Assembly: GCA_963930655.1 (NCBI GenBank)
Contig: OZ005608.1
Location: 992,001-1,056,000 of the forward strand
Reading direction: 5' to 3'
Source of the DNA: Myrica gale
Taxonomy: Eukaryota; Streptophyta; Magnoliopsida; Fagales; Myricaceae
DNA length: 64,000 nt
A program made the position numbers and the translations under genes. The notes beneath the pieces are model-generated. The model had not been told where the DNA came from. It saw only the letters and a program-made list of their open reading frames with translations, and made no database searches. Positions 27,520 to 40,478 of the stretch are shown piece by piece (positions within the stretch are counted from its first letter, which is position 1; the number at the start of each line of letters is the position of its first letter).

Positions 27520-29355
27520 GGATAAATGCTAAATTGATCCTTGTAATATATGAGAAAATCATTTTGGTCCCTGTGATAAGAAAATCATAAATTTAGTTCT
27601 CATAATACCCATTTTGTTTCGTCGTTCGTCCTCTTCCTAAATCCGTTAGTTCACTCGACATAATACATTCCACATCAGCTTTGTTGTCACGCCATCTCTC
27701 CGGTAATTAGCTCCATATCCTATTTGTCACGTCAGTTTAAAGTTTCCCGCCTGATCCTATAATATTGGTCATAAGCGAACCTTCCTTCACCTTCTCGCTA
27801 ATGGCGTCTTGGACCATTACTGCACCGGAATGTAATCCAACCCATCAGCGAACCTAAAGAGCTCTCTAAAGAAAGAAAGAAACTCATGGCTAATGATGTA
27901 TATTGTAATTCGGAGAGTCCTACTAGCATGGGGACATAAAGTAATGGGTTTGTTAGCACTCGTTTTTGTGCCTCCAACTCATTAAAGTCATTATGCCTTC
28001 TTCTTGATATGAATATAAACAAAAGGTCAGCGTTAAGTTAATAAGTTGTATGGGATGCAACCTGGACATGAGACCATTCCTACTAAAGAGTCATGATGAG
28101 ACGAGGACCAGTAGAAGAACAGCTCAGTACTCATGTTGATGTGAAAACAGAGCAAGCCTTAACATGGGTGCCTTGTTGGTCGCTGAACTTTTTGTCTTCA
28201 ATGCTTTGATTACGTACTACTCGAGATGTATTGGAACTTTTTGAGATTCTGGCATGATCAGGGCATAGGAACAAATGCTTTCTCTTACAGTAAGAGAATT
28301 TCATTTTACGCCTGCATTATTTGCAGCCCAACACACCGGTCTCTTTGTCTTCGACACCATCGTCCCATGATTGAAAGTGAAGACAATAACAATGCATCAA
28401 GTGACGTTTGAACCGATTTTGCCGGCCGCTACAAAATGCCGGCTCCTTTTCTTTTTTCTTTTTTTACCTGCACTTCACTGCATATCTGCTCTCCTGTTTC
28501 CATCCCTCTTAGCTATAATAAAGGAGATCCATTTTTTTTGCATTATGCTATAAAGAATTGTCTTGGTCGTCCGAAGAAGAGGTAAGTCTTGATCTATACC
28601 TTCCCATTCGCCCACATTTCAGCTTGGCTCTACTGGGTTGTTGCTATTCCTTCTGATTTGCTGTGGTTCTTTTCTTTTGCCTTCGTTGTTTTGTTGTTGA
28701 TGTTCTCATTAGCACATTTCCCCAACCTTGAGTTTCATTGCAGTTTCCAAAAGTCGCTCCTCTTTCTTGTCCTACATGCCCATCTCACTTGGTTTTTGCA
28801 GTCGTTGGTCCTCTCCCAACACTCCAGAAGGTTAGCTTCTGGATATTTCTTTTACGTATACGTACATCGTTAAGCAATGATCTCATTCAATGTACTTGAA
28901 GAAAACCATGACTAATTGGAAAGATCACAAAAAAAGAATTTCTCGAAGCATCCTTTTGAATTGCTGGTAGAGAAAGCTGTGTGGCACCGGATTACTCCTA
29001 GGCTCTTTGTATCAGATATAGAGGGAGATGGAGTAGCACTGTAGCAGGTAGGGAGAGGAAAGAGAAGAAAGGTGGTAATTGGCAGGAAAGGGAAAAGTAT
29101 CCTCCCTCAAGAAGAAAGGTGTTTAGCTGGGTTGCGGCCGATGAGATTGTCAGTGTCTTGCAGGTGTGTGGCAGACGATAGACCTTATTCTTGGGCTGAT
29201 GTGTATTGAATTCCGTCAAAGGACCTAACGGAAGGAGGAAGAGGGACGAACGACGAAATAAAGAAAGTATTATAGGGACTAAATTTATGATTTTCTTATT
29301 ACAAGGACCAAATCGATTTTGTTGTATATTACAGTGACCAATTTAGCATTTGTCC
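27520..29355. mobile_element. Long-TIR DNA element, 1.84 kb, non-autonomous
   Basis: Left GGATAAATGCTAAATTGATC and right (reverse complement) GGACAAATGCTAAATTGGTC begin inverted repeats that stay alignable for about 130 bp, through GAAAATCATAAATTTAGT and TTTCGTCGTTCGTCC. The size and long TIRs suggest a Mutator-like non-autonomous element, but I could not find a matching 9- to 11-bp duplication, so the class is tentative. The 1.5 kb interior contains no recognised transposase or host gene; short frames at 27798-28022 (-) and 28589-28873 (+) are unassigned. Confidence 0.7.
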
Positions 29356-30509
29356 GAAAAGATAATTAGATATCCAAATGATTAAAGTTAACGGGATTGA
29401 ATTCAGTAATATTTTCATTAGTCCTTAGCATGTTTTTTTTTATAACCACATAGATTCGTTGTATCCAGTCTTTAAAAACTAGACTCGGACAAACCTAGAC
29501 CAATTAAAAAACAAACCGACTAAATCGGGAGCACAACAATAAACCCTGAACACTTGAACCGATCTCACAATCTAACTATCATTTAAATCAAGCATTTGTT
29601 CACATATGATAAAATTCAAACTCACCATCACTCACTAAATATGGTTCATCCAAGAGTAAAAGTTCATCCTTCCATTCCTTCTTCCAACTACTGAGTTATC
29701 CACGCTGAGAGCTTTTTCTGGTTATTTTTTATTGAGACAAGCACTCGGAATGGAATCCAGTCACACCTGAAGCTCCACATGACTGATGACACAGGCCTTG
29801 ACCAAAACTCAAGAGGAAGCAGTACTAGTAATGGGAGAAACGATGGAATGAAGGACAAACCCTAAAGCCCCTTTAAAAGAAGAGCCCTTTGTCTGTTCCA
29901 CTGCCTTGGTACCTTGAGTTCTTGTTGTTAACTCTTTTTGTTTGCCAAACTCTACCTCTAAAGCAGTCTTCTCTCCTCCTTTAGAGTAGTTTATATTCCT
30001 TCTGATCCCACTGTCTCTCAAAAGGAGAGAATCCAATACTGCTTCTTCAAAATTTCACACTAGCTAGTAGTACTGCTAAAAGAGTTTGAAATATCATGTT
30101 GCGCATGCAAGAGTTATACTACTATAATGGCCTTAAAGTTGTTCCCCTAATGGAAAGCTGCCCACCAACACCCAAAAGTGGTATTTCTACTACCGGTAGG
30201 ATGCATATAAGTCCATATAAACCAATTTTGCTTTTTTATTACTGCAAAAACCCCATAAAAATATTTTTTTTTTTAAAAAAACTGTTTTTAATCTAAACAC
30301 CTCACTGGAATCTTATGGGATGAAGATTAATTTACTCCAACTTTTTTTTTCTCCAAACTCAATTCTCTGAATTAATGCATTAATAGTAAGCATTACTATA
30401 TCATGTGAATCAATACTTAAACCTAGCTTTAAGAATAAAAAATGTGCTACTATTATATAAAACCATATAGAAAGGAGATTTATATATGTCACCTAAAACT
30501 CTTTAATAT

Positions 30510-30552
<43 letters not shown>

Positions 30553-32419
30553 GAATTTCACCTAATACTCGTGTAAAGTTGTAACTTATCACATGTCCAT
30601 GCGGTTGTTTATAAGAATTCTGCAGGAACCAATATTTAAAGAACAACTTGGACTCAAAAACTCATGAGAATATCTAGTGAACGACCAGCCACAACGTACA
30701 AACATTCGAAAACTACATCGGCAATCATCTCTTCGTGCACTCGCAACGACGTTCACATTTTTTCCCTGAAATGAAGTGAGCAACAGTAACGTCTGCATCT
30801 CCTGAACTCCCTTGTTTTACCGTTGTACGTAGGGCGTTGCTCCCTCAACTAATGAATCGAGATACTTGGGATTGGGCTCCCTCGTCTTCGGAGCCTTTGC
30901 TCTTTTGTTGTTTTTCAGAACTCTTTAAGCTCTTTCGAGCAGTGGTTCTATGGCTGAATTCAACTACCCAAAGGCCAGGGAGGTATAAGTTATTGTTGTT
31001 GTCATTCATATTATAATAGCACGCGCTTAACACGCCTTTTAACGTACCTATTTTGACCTTTTTAATGGTTTCTGCTTCACAGACGTTTCACAGTTCACGC
31101 ACAAACTCACACAGATGATCTGCAGGCTGCAGCACTTTTTCTTCTTTTGATACAAAAACGACCCAATTTACAAAGGATTATCCTCCTGTTTGACACGAGA
31201 GAGACCCAAGTTTTTTGGTCCAAATGATCAAGGAAAATGGTGGCCTCGTGTTACACAACTGTTAAGGACGTGGACCCTAGTTGTTAAGTCCAACTTGAGA
31301 AGAGACGTGGTCCACGAAACAACCACCTAACAAAGGTTCTAAAGAACTGCACAAGTCGTAAGATTCCTTGGAACTTAATTATATTTGTTTAAAATAATTT
31401 TTTAGATCGTTCAAAGATACCGACTTTGGAGTTTTTAAGCTACCAATCTAAAATACAATTTCCAATCAACTTGGAGAAAAGAAAAACAAAGACTGGTGAT
31501 CATTTTTAAGTGGCTTTAGTTCTTATTTCGTGGGCCTAAATAATTCATTAGCAGAAACATTTTCTGTGGTAAATCGTGATATGATTGCATAGGGGGATCC
31601 ATCTGTCTTAATGGTTGGTGAAGATCCACTATGTGTTCTTATATGGCTCTGGTCAAGGGTCAAAGCTTCATATATTTGGTCATGGGAATATATACCAATC
31701 TATCAAAGCTGCAGTGACCAAACAGTATTTCTGATATTGTACAGATCTCTTAAACATCATCAATATCCAATATCCATAATCTATAACCTTGTTACTTTGT
31801 TCTAACTCTAAAAGAACTTTTTAGCGGGCTCGGATTCTAACCACACTATACAACTCCAGAAACAATAAGACAAACGGTCTGAATTGTCCCTTCCAGATCC
31901 AGCACCTCACGTACAGCCACACCAATTACTGAGGCCTAATCTGCACTAGCTAGGCTCGGCTCCTCACAGAGCTGGTGTGAGGCGTTGGATCTGAGAGAGG
32001 CAATCCAGACCCTGCGTCCTGTTGTATCTAAAAGTCATACGGTCTGGCTGGAATCTGAACCCCTTGTTAGCATCCCTCTCCTACCTTCATAAACTTGTGA
32101 GTGTCTGTCTGCATCCTAGTGGGCAAGCACTTCACTTGAGAGCTGGAGAGGAAAATGTCAAACCGAGTGTGTACCATGAATGAAATAACAAAGGGTTAAT
32201 TAGAAATGTCCAAGGCCAACCTTGTTCCTCCGTGAGTTAACAAATCTTAATTAAGAAAGGAAAATATACTTTATTGAACCCCACATGATAAGTGCAATTA
32301 TCCCATTTTCTTAAAGTAGACCTCTCTTTGTAACACCTAATTCCCACATACAGTATTCCAGTCGCGCGCCTAGTGCTAATTTGTCTATAATATCTAAGAA
32401 GATTCCCTTCTTAAAAGCA
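29356..32419. other. Upstream region of AZG2, no gene seen
   Basis: About 3 kb of AT-rich DNA. Short frames at 29809-30036 (-), 30589-30798 (-) and 30845-31033 (-) show no signal peptide, known domain or splice-consistent extension. A GT/AT microsatellite is listed separately. The last few hundred bases are taken as the AZG2 promoter. Confidence 0.4.
30511..30552. repeat. (GT)n(AT)n microsatellite
   Basis: About thirteen GT units run directly into about eight AT units. Compound dinucleotide repeats of this length are usually polymorphic. Confidence 0.97.
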
Positions 32420-32427
32420 TATAAATA
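32420..32427 (+). promoter_or_regulatory. TATA box of AZG2
   Basis: TATAAATA lies 85 bp before the ATG, so a start near 32450 would give a 5' UTR of roughly 50 bp. The match to the plant TATA consensus is perfect and the position fits. Confidence 0.6.
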
Positions 32428-32504
32428 AGTACTACCACTCACATGTTATACACGCATGCACAAACAGAGAAGACCAGAGTAATTAAGAGAGAAGACAGAG
32501 AGAG

Positions 32505-34142
32505 ATGGGAGGTGAGCAATGCGCGATAGGGAGAGGTGGGCTATGCACAAGCTGGCTAGCCCATTCATGGAGAAAAATGGAGAAAGGCCTGAATGATTGG
32601 GTCTCAAAGAGCTTCGTAGGGAGATACTTCAAGTTAGAAGCTAGAAGGAGCTGTTTCACCAGAGAGCTACGCGCAGGCACGGCCACTTTTCTCACCATGG
32701 CTTATATCATCACAGTCAACGCCACCATCCTCTCCGACTCTGGTGGAACTTGCTCTCTTGCTGACTGCACTGCACCGGCAAACCAAACAGCTACCCCAGA
32801 TTGCATGTTCAAGCCGAATGCTGGGTACCAAAACTGTCTTTCAAAGACCAAAAGTGACCTTATTGTGGCCACTGTTTTGTCTGCCATGATCGGGTCCATT
32901 GCTATGGGAATTCTCGCAAACCTTCCCTTGGCGTTGGCTCCCGCTATGGGACCTAATGTCTACCTTGTCTATAACATGGTGGGCTTCCATGGATCTGGTT
33001 CCATATCTTACCAAACTGCCTTAGCAATAGTCTTGGTCGAGGGCTGTGCCTTCTTTGTAATATCTGCAATCGGGCTCCGTGCAAAGCTCGCTAAGCTTAT
33101 TCCTCGTCCAGTTCGGCTCGCGTGTGCGGTGGGCATTGGACTTTTCATTGCCTTCGTGGGCTTGCAAGTACACCAAGGTGTGGGGCTTATTGGTCCTGAT
33201 TCGCCTACCTTGGTGACCATTACGGCCTGTGCTCGTACAAACCCAGAAACGGGTGAGTGCCTAGGGGGCAAATTGCGGAGCCCAACATTCTGGCTTGGAT
33301 TAGTCGGCTTCTTAATCACTTCGTTTGGTTTAATGAAGGAGATTAAGGGTAGCATGATCTATGGCATCCTTTTCGTGACCTTGATATCATGGTTCAGGGG
33401 TACATCAGTCACATACTTTCCTAACACCCCACTCGGTGATACCAACTACAAATATTTCAAAAAAGTTGTTGACTTTCACCAAATCAAATCCACCGCCTGT
33501 GCTATCAGCTTCAGCAAATTCAACACAAGCGAGGTTTGGGTATCATTAGCTACCTTGTTCTACGTTGATGTGCTTTCCATCACCGGCACCATGCAGACAA
33601 TGGCTGAGATTGGGGGGTTTGCTAACGACCAAGGAGGTTTTGAGGGTGAGTACTTGGCCTACTTGGTTGATGCTGGCTCCACCGTCGTGGGGTCCACGCT
33701 GGGGGTGTCTACAGTTGCCACATACGTAGAATCATCAGCAGGACTGAGAGAAGGGGGTCGAACAGGATTAACGGCTATAATCGTTGGCTTTTACTTCTTC
33801 ATTTCCTTGTTCTTCATCCCATTGTTCTCTAGTGTTCCTCCATGGGCCATAGGCCCTTCACTGGTTATGGTTGGGGTGATGATGATGAAGGTGGTCAACG
33901 ACATAAACTGGGCTAACATGAAGGAGGCAATCCCTGCTTTTGTTACCATTCTTCTGATGCCGCTGACTTATTCCATCTCAAATGGGATCATTGGTGGGAT
34001 TGGGCTCTATATGGCTCTTAACTTGTATGATTCCCTTCTGGATTCGATAAGGTGGTTAATCAAGATGAGGAGTAGGGTAGTCAAGGAACAAAATCAAGTA
34101 TCTGCAACAGCTGCTGTAGATCCCACCGTCGTGAGAGTTTGA
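32505..34142 (+). CDS. AZG2: AZG2-type adenine/guanine/hypoxanthine permease
   Basis: A single-exon gene of 545 aa in the AzgA-like branch of the nucleobase-ascorbate transporter superfamily; AZG proteins import purines, and Arabidopsis AZG1/AZG2 also move cytokinin. The hallmarks are [20 protein letters not shown] near residue 63, [93 protein letters not shown] and a C-terminal [20 protein letters not shown]. Hydrophobic segments fit the 14-span fold. The absence of the long loop insertions of AZG1 and the [19 protein letters not shown] region place it with AZG2; both are intronless in Arabidopsis. Translation could also begin at Met25 (32577, [12 protein letters not shown]), which fits the AZG2 N-terminus slightly better. 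Confidence 0.93.
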   Translation: MGGEQCAIGRGGLCTSWLAHSWRKMEKGLNDWVSKSFVGRYFKLEARRSCFTRELRAGTATFLTMAYIITVNATILSDSGGTCSLADCTAPANQTATPDCMFKPNAGYQNCLSKTKSDLIVATVLSAMIGSIAMGILANLPLALAPAMGPNVYLVYNMVGFHGSGSISYQTALAIVLVEGCAFFVISAIGLRAKLAKLIPRPVRLACAVGIGLFIAFVGLQVHQGVGLIGPDSPTLVTITACARTNPETGECLGGKLRSPTFWLGLVGFLITSFGLMKEIKGSMIYGILFVTLISWFRGTSVTYFPNTPLGDTNYKYFKKVVDFHQIKSTACAISFSKFNTSEVWVSLATLFYVDVLSITGTMQTMAEIGGFANDQGGFEGEYLAYLVDAGSTVVGSTLGVSTVATYVESSAGLREGGRTGLTAIIVGFYFFISLFFIPLFSSVPPWAIGPSLVMVGVMMMKVVNDINWANMKEAIPAFVTILLMPLTYSISNGIIGGIGLYMALNLYDSLLDSIRWLIKMRSRVVKEQNQVSATAAVDPTVVRV

Positions 34143-34811
34143 ATATCTTCATACAGTTCATTAGTGTAGTAGTTTTTTTGAGTTTTGTTTTGAAGTAATA
34201 GCTTGAGTTTAACCCTACATGCCTCATTCTATACCAGTTTATTAGGTTAATCTATCCAAAATAAGCAGGGATAGATAATGATTCTCTTCCATTTTTTCTC
34301 TCTCATAAACGGAGCAACTTACCATTGAACCAAAGGCTTTCTCACCAGATGAAAGGCAAAGTCAACAGCAACTCTTTCAGCTCCCTCCCTGTCTGGGGCC
34401 CAAGTACAAGCTAGCAAAGTTTCCTATTAGTCCATAGAGGTTCAAATAATTGGAATGGATAACAAGAATAAAGATTGGTTCGAAGCACTGGCTTACAATC
34501 CAACAGCAATTGCCATCTTGTCGTGTATTTGTGACATTAGGCAATCTGGACGTTAGACGTTCTTAATATCAAGAGGCAATCTTGTTCCCAGTTGCATTGG
34601 ACTAGTAATCCTGTTTCAGACACCTAATCTTGAATCTTAGAATTGATACACAAGATCTAGAGGCAAAAGGGAAGGCTACACATACATGACTAGAGAGCTC
34701 TACATTTTGATTGAATTGCAGTTTCTCATTGTTCATAAACACTGGTTTACAATCGAGAAGTTCAGAAATTCCCAGGCTTTCTACACAGAATATGAGGCTA
34801 AGCAACTCCCG
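34143..34811. other. Convergent 3' spacer
   Basis: 3' flanks of AZG2 (+) and the B3 gene (-). AATAAA-like signals occur in AT-rich DNA, but no gene, repeat end or RNA is recognisable. Confidence 0.4.
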
Positions 34812-37800
34812 CTATCTTTTCCTTCGGGCAATCTGGACACCATATATGCTTTCGGGTTCACTCACCAGCAGAAAAACACACTCGTCTCCAGGTTGAACGT
34901 TATTTGCTTTGCTAAAAGCTTCCCATCCACTACTCAAGATCTTGAACCAGACGTTTCATGGTAGAGGACTGGCCACAATCGCATAGCTGGATCTCGCAGG
35001 AACACAACCTTCCTCCCTATTCTCGATAGTCCCCTGCAAGAGGATGGTAAACATCTGGGCAGCTCCTGCATTTAGGGAGGTGAAAATAGCTGGTAGATAC
35101 ACAAAATAATTACCCATACCCATTACGATCTAGATCAAGAAGAGCTTGTCAACTAAAATGATCAACTTAGTCATAAATTTCATTCACATTCACATTGCTT
35201 AACTTACAGAGAACAAGGTAAAAGATTGACTGGGTGACTCCTAGTCCTAAAACTAAACTAGAAGTCAAGAGTAACAACACAGAAAAATGCTAACTCAATA
35301 GCCTAATGAGTAACATACAAGATAAGATTGACTTTCTGAGGTCACCAAACAGGACAGACGCGCTTTAATCGGTGAAGAAATTCCAACTGAGTCAACAGGC
35401 TCAGATTTCACTACTCTGAGAACAATATCTTTAGCTCTTACGGTCGTGCCAGAACTCTGACCGTGCTCCCCCTTGATCTCATCCCCTACATTTTATTGCA
35501 TGCAAAGTTATCTTGGAGGAAAAAAGGAAGACAGGAAGCTTAAGCATGTCAGTACACACAGAGAAACACACATTAAGCTTCAAAACAGAAAGCAAATCCC
35601 TAAAGAACGAGATATGAAAATAAAAGTTCACTACATATTTCTCGAGTCATCTTCTTGTGACTGCATAAATCTGGAGTCATCTTCACAGGCTCTTCTTTCA
35701 CAAGTCCTATTATTTCACCAGTCATCTTCTTGGGACTGCATAAATCTGGAGTCATCTTCACAGGCTCTTCTTTCACTAGTCCTATCATTTTCACCAGTTA
35801 CTAAAAAAATTATGTTGACGTATGAGATTTAAATATATGAAATGATGACCATAAATCATGATGTAGATATTGCTTTGGGGAAGATAAAATGCTGTCCCAA
35901 CAAGCATGAACAGAATATGTCAAGTTTGAAGGACACGAACCACACTGACAGTCTGGCATTTCCCCGGCAGTGGGAACATCCCAAAACTCTGGCGTTGCCT
36001 TTGAATTCTGTTTAGCACTTGGACAATCATCAATCAGCAAAGTACGCTCCTCTGGGGATACAGCCCATTGAATCTTTTGTGACACTGACTCTGAGAAGTA
36101 CAAAACAAAATAAATCCATATTCAGACCATAAATTAAATAATTGATGTGCAACATAAAACACAGAAATCCCCACAAGAAAACAAATAGAACTTGCTTCTG
36201 CATCACCTAATCCCTCTGGAACCAGGCACTTTGTAATTCCTCCATTTGGCATGTCAGAAACGTTCTCTTCATTTCTTGCAAGTGTCGTTACTCCTTTGGC
36301 CACAGGATCTTTGACAACTAGACAGGTTTCAGTTTGAAACTTTACAGTATGAAGAAACTTTGCATCTTTTATGAAAGCTTTGTTGGCGACATTAGCACCA
36401 GGGCTATTATTTGCCATTTCTAAGCTAAACAAGTCAAACAAAGGGCTTCTGTCATCTCCTTGTTTGTCTCCCGAGTCTCGATTGATCAAGAAATATGGCT
36501 CTTCCATGTATTCTGGTTTGGACACATGTGTGGCCATTCCACTGCTATTCAATATTTTCAGGTACTTTTACCGTTTCTTCCACATTCTTCGGATTGTATT
36601 GGCTTTGACCTATTTCTGCATCTGAAGCGGACACAATTGAGATGCTTGAACTTTGTTTATTCATCGAACCTTCGTCAGTTTTACAGCATTGATGATGTCT
36701 GCCAGTGGAATTCCCATTAAACCTAGTTCTTCTACTTGCATTGCTTTTTTCAGAAAAATATAATTTTTCACACCCAGTTGCATTGAAAATCTTAACAACA
36801 AAGCCGGATTCCAGAATGTAATTGAACACCAGAAAATCTCCAACTTTCAGGCCATGGTCTTCCACAAAGGAACTCCATCCCTGTTCAAAAGCAAGACAGC
36901 CATCGAGATTGGATATTGTTATTCTCCACTGCCGCCCGTTTGAGTCCTCGAGAAAGGTTTTCTGATTAACCAATGATGACACTGTAGCAGAAAATTTAGG
37001 AGGCAAAAACTGCAGCAGAATGACAAATTTAGAGAACACAAAAAGTAGTTCTCAGAGGAAATGATCAGCCTGTATATCATTATTATGTAAAATGCACAAA
37101 GCATCACTGCCGGGAGAAAGTTCTAAGGCTTGTCAGGACCTTCGAGCAGTCCTTTTTGCATCACACAGTTCGCAAAAAAATTCAAGACATGATTAACACA
37201 TACTTATTATACATAACTCATTAGATGTTAATTGAGTACAAAGTAAGGTCCTACCATTTGTCCATTTAGAGCACAGTGGATCATGTTTTTGACAGCTCTG
37301 CAGCCCGTTTGAGAGCAAAGAGCACGAGGAATCCAAAGGGATGAGCCCACATTAACATGAACAAATAAATAAGGAACAAATCAATTTTTGCGAGAAACTG
37401 TTCATCAAACTTTAGCAGTCCGCCAAAACCGGAATGGTGTCTTCTTTACTTAAGACAGATCAAAGAGGATGCAGAAAATAAAAAGAAAACAAACTCCTTC
37501 TCCTGATTGAAAAGATCTCTTGTTGAAAACCCCACCACCACCACGACCAAAATATCGGGCCAGGGTTGAGAAATTGATAGTTGTCCAGTAATATTCCAGA
37601 GGGAAATGCACCTAAGATCAAATATTTCCTGCTGACACAATTTAAGCAACTGCAGCAGTGGATAATATCTACAACATCAAAAAGAGCCAAGCCTGTAGGA
37701 GTTGGCGGCTACAGTGGTTTGATCCTGAGTCAATAGGATCAGATGCACACATGTAGGATATAGAATATTTCAAGACCACTCCATAGAAAAACCTAAGAGC

Positions 37801-38401
37801 CCTGAGAGAGCTTAATGATGCAAATTGTGTTAAAGCCAGTAGCCACAGTTTCATTACGATTTTGTAGTATTTTAAAAAAACAAAAGGTTCCTTGTGCTAC
37901 AAATTCTTATGTACTGAGAAAGAAATGGAGACCATGTGAAGAGAACATTTTTGGAAAGACCATACTGAACAATGTTAAACATATTTGAGGACTTCAAATA
38001 TAGCAACATGCCTCTCATATAAAAGATTCTAATTCTCTGTTTCAAGCAGCTGTCGAAACAGATCAAAATTCAGACATAGATCAAGCGATTGAATGAATGA
38101 ACATTAGTAAATCAGTTGCAATTCAGTCATACTAACCTCCCAACAATCTACTGATGCAAACAGCACAATGAAAGCGAGCATACTAATGCAGTGCAGAAGG
38201 TAAGAGTGAAAGCAATCAATCCATAGAGTGGCTCAGAGAGAAAAATTGACCCAATCGTTATCATACCAGAACTTTCGAAAACCCATCACCAATCACGACT
38301 TTGAAGAAAGAGTTAACTACAAGGGCTGAATTTTTCTTCTTCCCATGAATCAGTACACATTGCTTGGTGCACTCTGCACAAGCTTCCATCTTGCAACCCA
38401 T
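34812..38401 (-). pseudogene. Two-B3-domain (REM-like) transcription factor gene, frame broken twice
   Basis: B3 domains bind DNA through a seven-stranded barrel. Exons: 38401-38267, 37009-36207, 36090-35941, 35485-35319 and 35065-34812. Exon 1 opens MGCKMEACAECTKQCVLIHG and starts the first B3 (NSFFKVVIGDGFSKVL), continued in exon 2 by FLPPKFSATVSSLVNQKTFL, WRITISNLDGCLAFEQGW and GLKVGDFLVFNYI. A low-complexity Ser/Asn linker follows. The last exon holds the second B3: GLSRIGRKVVFLRDPAMRLW, then GWEAFSKANNVQPGDECVFL. The phase is broken near 36550, where the frame ending KVPENIE gives way to one carrying GMATHVSKPEYMEEPYF, and again near 34945 inside the second B3, where one base appears missing. 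Either this is a recently inactivated gene or the sequence has two indel errors; splice sites and most codons are intact, so error remains plausible. The first B3 alone would still be made. Confidence 0.8.
35646..35797. repeat. Tandem duplication, period 75 bp, in a B3 intron
   Basis: Two copies (35646-35720 and 35721-35797) share GACTGCATAAATCTGGAGTC and the flanking CTTCACAGGCTCTTCTTTCA with only a few differences. The inner phrase GTCATCTTC also recurs within each unit, so the array is itself built of shorter repeats. Confidence 0.93.
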
Positions 38402-38839
38402 AGTCCCTTACTCTCTTGACCAGTTGCACCACTGCTGAATTCCTTTTATTTTGAAAAAAAAAATAGAAGATTGATTAGGAAGAAGGATAACATGAAGCAG
38501 AATAACTTCAATAAGGCACACTTGGAAAACCAAAATGAAGGTAAGCGTTAAGTGTTATCATGGTAATCACTGAATGAATTGCCAGGTCAGGGCCAAAACA
38601 GAAGTTGGTTGTTTTTTGCATTTTCACCAAAAAAAGAGGCTCCATCACAGAGAGAAGTAGGAATTGAAACATCATAGAAACATTGAAAAAGCAACTTAAA
38701 ACAAAAGATATACATATTGCAAAGCCTTATAAAGGAAACATAAATTGCTTTACGAGATAAAGAAACAAACTTTTTATCCAGAAAGTCTGTCCAGCAACTT
38801 ATGCAATATGTATTCCACTATTTGTTTGATATTTTCCGC

Positions 38840-38860
38840 GGGGGGGGGGGGGGGGGGGGG
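38840..38860. repeat. G21 homopolymer
   Basis: An uninterrupted run of 21 G residues in an AT-rich surrounding. Long G-runs are unstable and prone to length error in sequencing; the run could also form a G-quadruplex. Confidence 0.95.
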
Positions 38861-38924
38861 TGCTCTACGAAGATTCAGGTTCAAAAGTCGCTTTTTTTTC
38901 TTCTTAACAAAGACAACACAAAGC

Positions 38925-39345
38925 ACATAAAGGTTCATAATCCAAACAAGAGATACATTGATTGACACTGTTGAGACAATTATGTTCATAAGTTCCATTC
39001 TTTGACAAAAGGAAGCTTAAAGCTCACAAAGGTTTATAACTCATAGAAAAGAGGTACATTGATCGACACTGTCAGGGAGATAAAGAGATAAAGAGAAAGA
39101 TAAAACATTACCCAGAAAACGTTTCCAAAACAACCCTTGTTGCGCTTGAGCGTCTAAGAACCGAACTTACATGAACTAGCTTTGATCACATTGTTTTCTA
39201 GAAAAGAACAAAAAAAAAAAGAGCAGACTTTACCCAGAAAACGTTTCTGAAAAACAACCCTTTTGTGCTTGAGCGTCTACAGATATGTGTTTGAGCGTAT
39301 AGGAACCTAACTTTCATGAACTAGTTTTGATCACCTTGTTTCCAT
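38925..39345. repeat. Two imperfect local duplications
   Basis: First pair: CACATAAAGGTTCATAA at about 38929 against CTCACAAAGGTTTATAA at about 39023, each followed by a copy of ACATTGATTGACACTGT. Second pair: ACCCAGAAAACGTTTC at about 39110 and 39231, each followed by CTTGAGCGTCTA and by CATGAACTAG, TTTTGATCAC. The copies are diverged, so the duplications are old. Confidence 0.75.
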
Positions 39346-40478
39346 ATAGCAATGCACATGAAAGCCCATCAATATAATTGATGAAAAGCTTATAATCAGG
39401 TCAGTAAGAGAGTAGCAGAAGTGGTTACTTCAATCGCTCTATGCGTGTGGAGCGATTTGAGCTTTTCTTCTTCTTGTTTCTTCTTCGTCTTCTTCTTTTT
39501 TTGTGGCCGCCTGCCAGTTTCTTCAAACAAACAAAAAAAAACACTGCCGCCTGCCTGTTTCTTCAATTGCTCCGCCTTCTGTGCATTGTTTTTAATTTAT
39601 TTTCATTATCTTAACAACGTACTTGATTTTCTCGAACCAATAAATGATTTTCATTAACCCTTTTTTTCCTAAAAAATTATTTTGGTTACTGCCCTTCTCG
39701 CAGGGGGCCAAACGAAAAAACCCAAACCAAAAACAAACATATGAAAGAAAATCATACGACCTTTTCGTCTTCATATTTCCTCCTTCCACCTTTTAGTCTT
39801 CATATTTCCTCCTACCACCTTTTCGTTTTCAAGTGCTTTTACCCAACATTTTTATTACAAAAATAATTTCAACACTTAAAGACGACATAAACAGAAATAA
39901 ATTGATAATTTAGAACCGTTTTGAGTCCCATGGAGTTGGACGGTTCAGCGATTTTTTTACCCACAATGATTACAATGTCTCTATCTACGTGCCACATTGG
40001 CAATTTGACTGATTAATCAGGCAATTTGGCTGATTAGATCAACTATATTAGTTTACCTCTTGCCACATGACAATTTCAAAGCATATATAATTAATTATAT
40101 AGAACTACAGAAATCTAGCAAAAGCACCCAATTTATCAAATATCTACCGAATACCTATAAAGAATACTCATTTATCTAGACATTCTCTGAGACCATTGCA
40201 CTGAAATTTTCCCCTGAGCTGTTTGTACTTTAAGATAAAAAATAGTTATTAGAGGGAAAGTGGGTGGAGCAGACCCTTGAGGCTTAAGCCACTCAACTAA
40301 CCACATTGAATGGTCTTCGCTGAAGCCTAATTCTCTAAGGCCTTCCGCTCCGCAACTATGCAGGACTGAACTGATCTTAATATTGACCCAATGAACCTCA
40401 TAATCTAAGATTTTAGGCCATATATTATACCTTTTAATCTATGCTTGCATATCCAGGGAATAGAATATATACGGAAAC

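Larger units (their letters stand above)
38402..40461. other. Upstream region of the B3 gene
   Basis: Promoter side of the B3 gene and spacer. It contains a G-homopolymer, two pairs of imperfect direct repeats (38925-39075 sharing ACATTGATTGACACTGT in diverged form; 39110-39345 sharing ACCCAGAAAACGTTTC and CTTGAGCGTCTA) and AT-rich DNA beyond. No gene was recognised. Confidence 0.5.

Noticed and set aside
27798-28022. Possible captured gene fragment in the 1.84-kb TIR element
   Set aside because: The frame shows no motif that I can attach to a family, so no capture is claimed.
29809-30036. 75-aa minus-strand frame
   Set aside because: Lys/Glu/Thr-rich, no domain, no splice extension and no neighbour support.
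30845-31033. 62-aa minus-strand frame as a possible small peptide gene
   Set aside because: No signal peptide and no CLE, CEP, PSK or RALF motif; no support beyond being open.
38840-38860. G21 run as a functional G-quadruplex
   Set aside because: A homopolymer of this type is more likely a slippage-prone tract of uncertain length; nothing else around it suggests a regulatory role.
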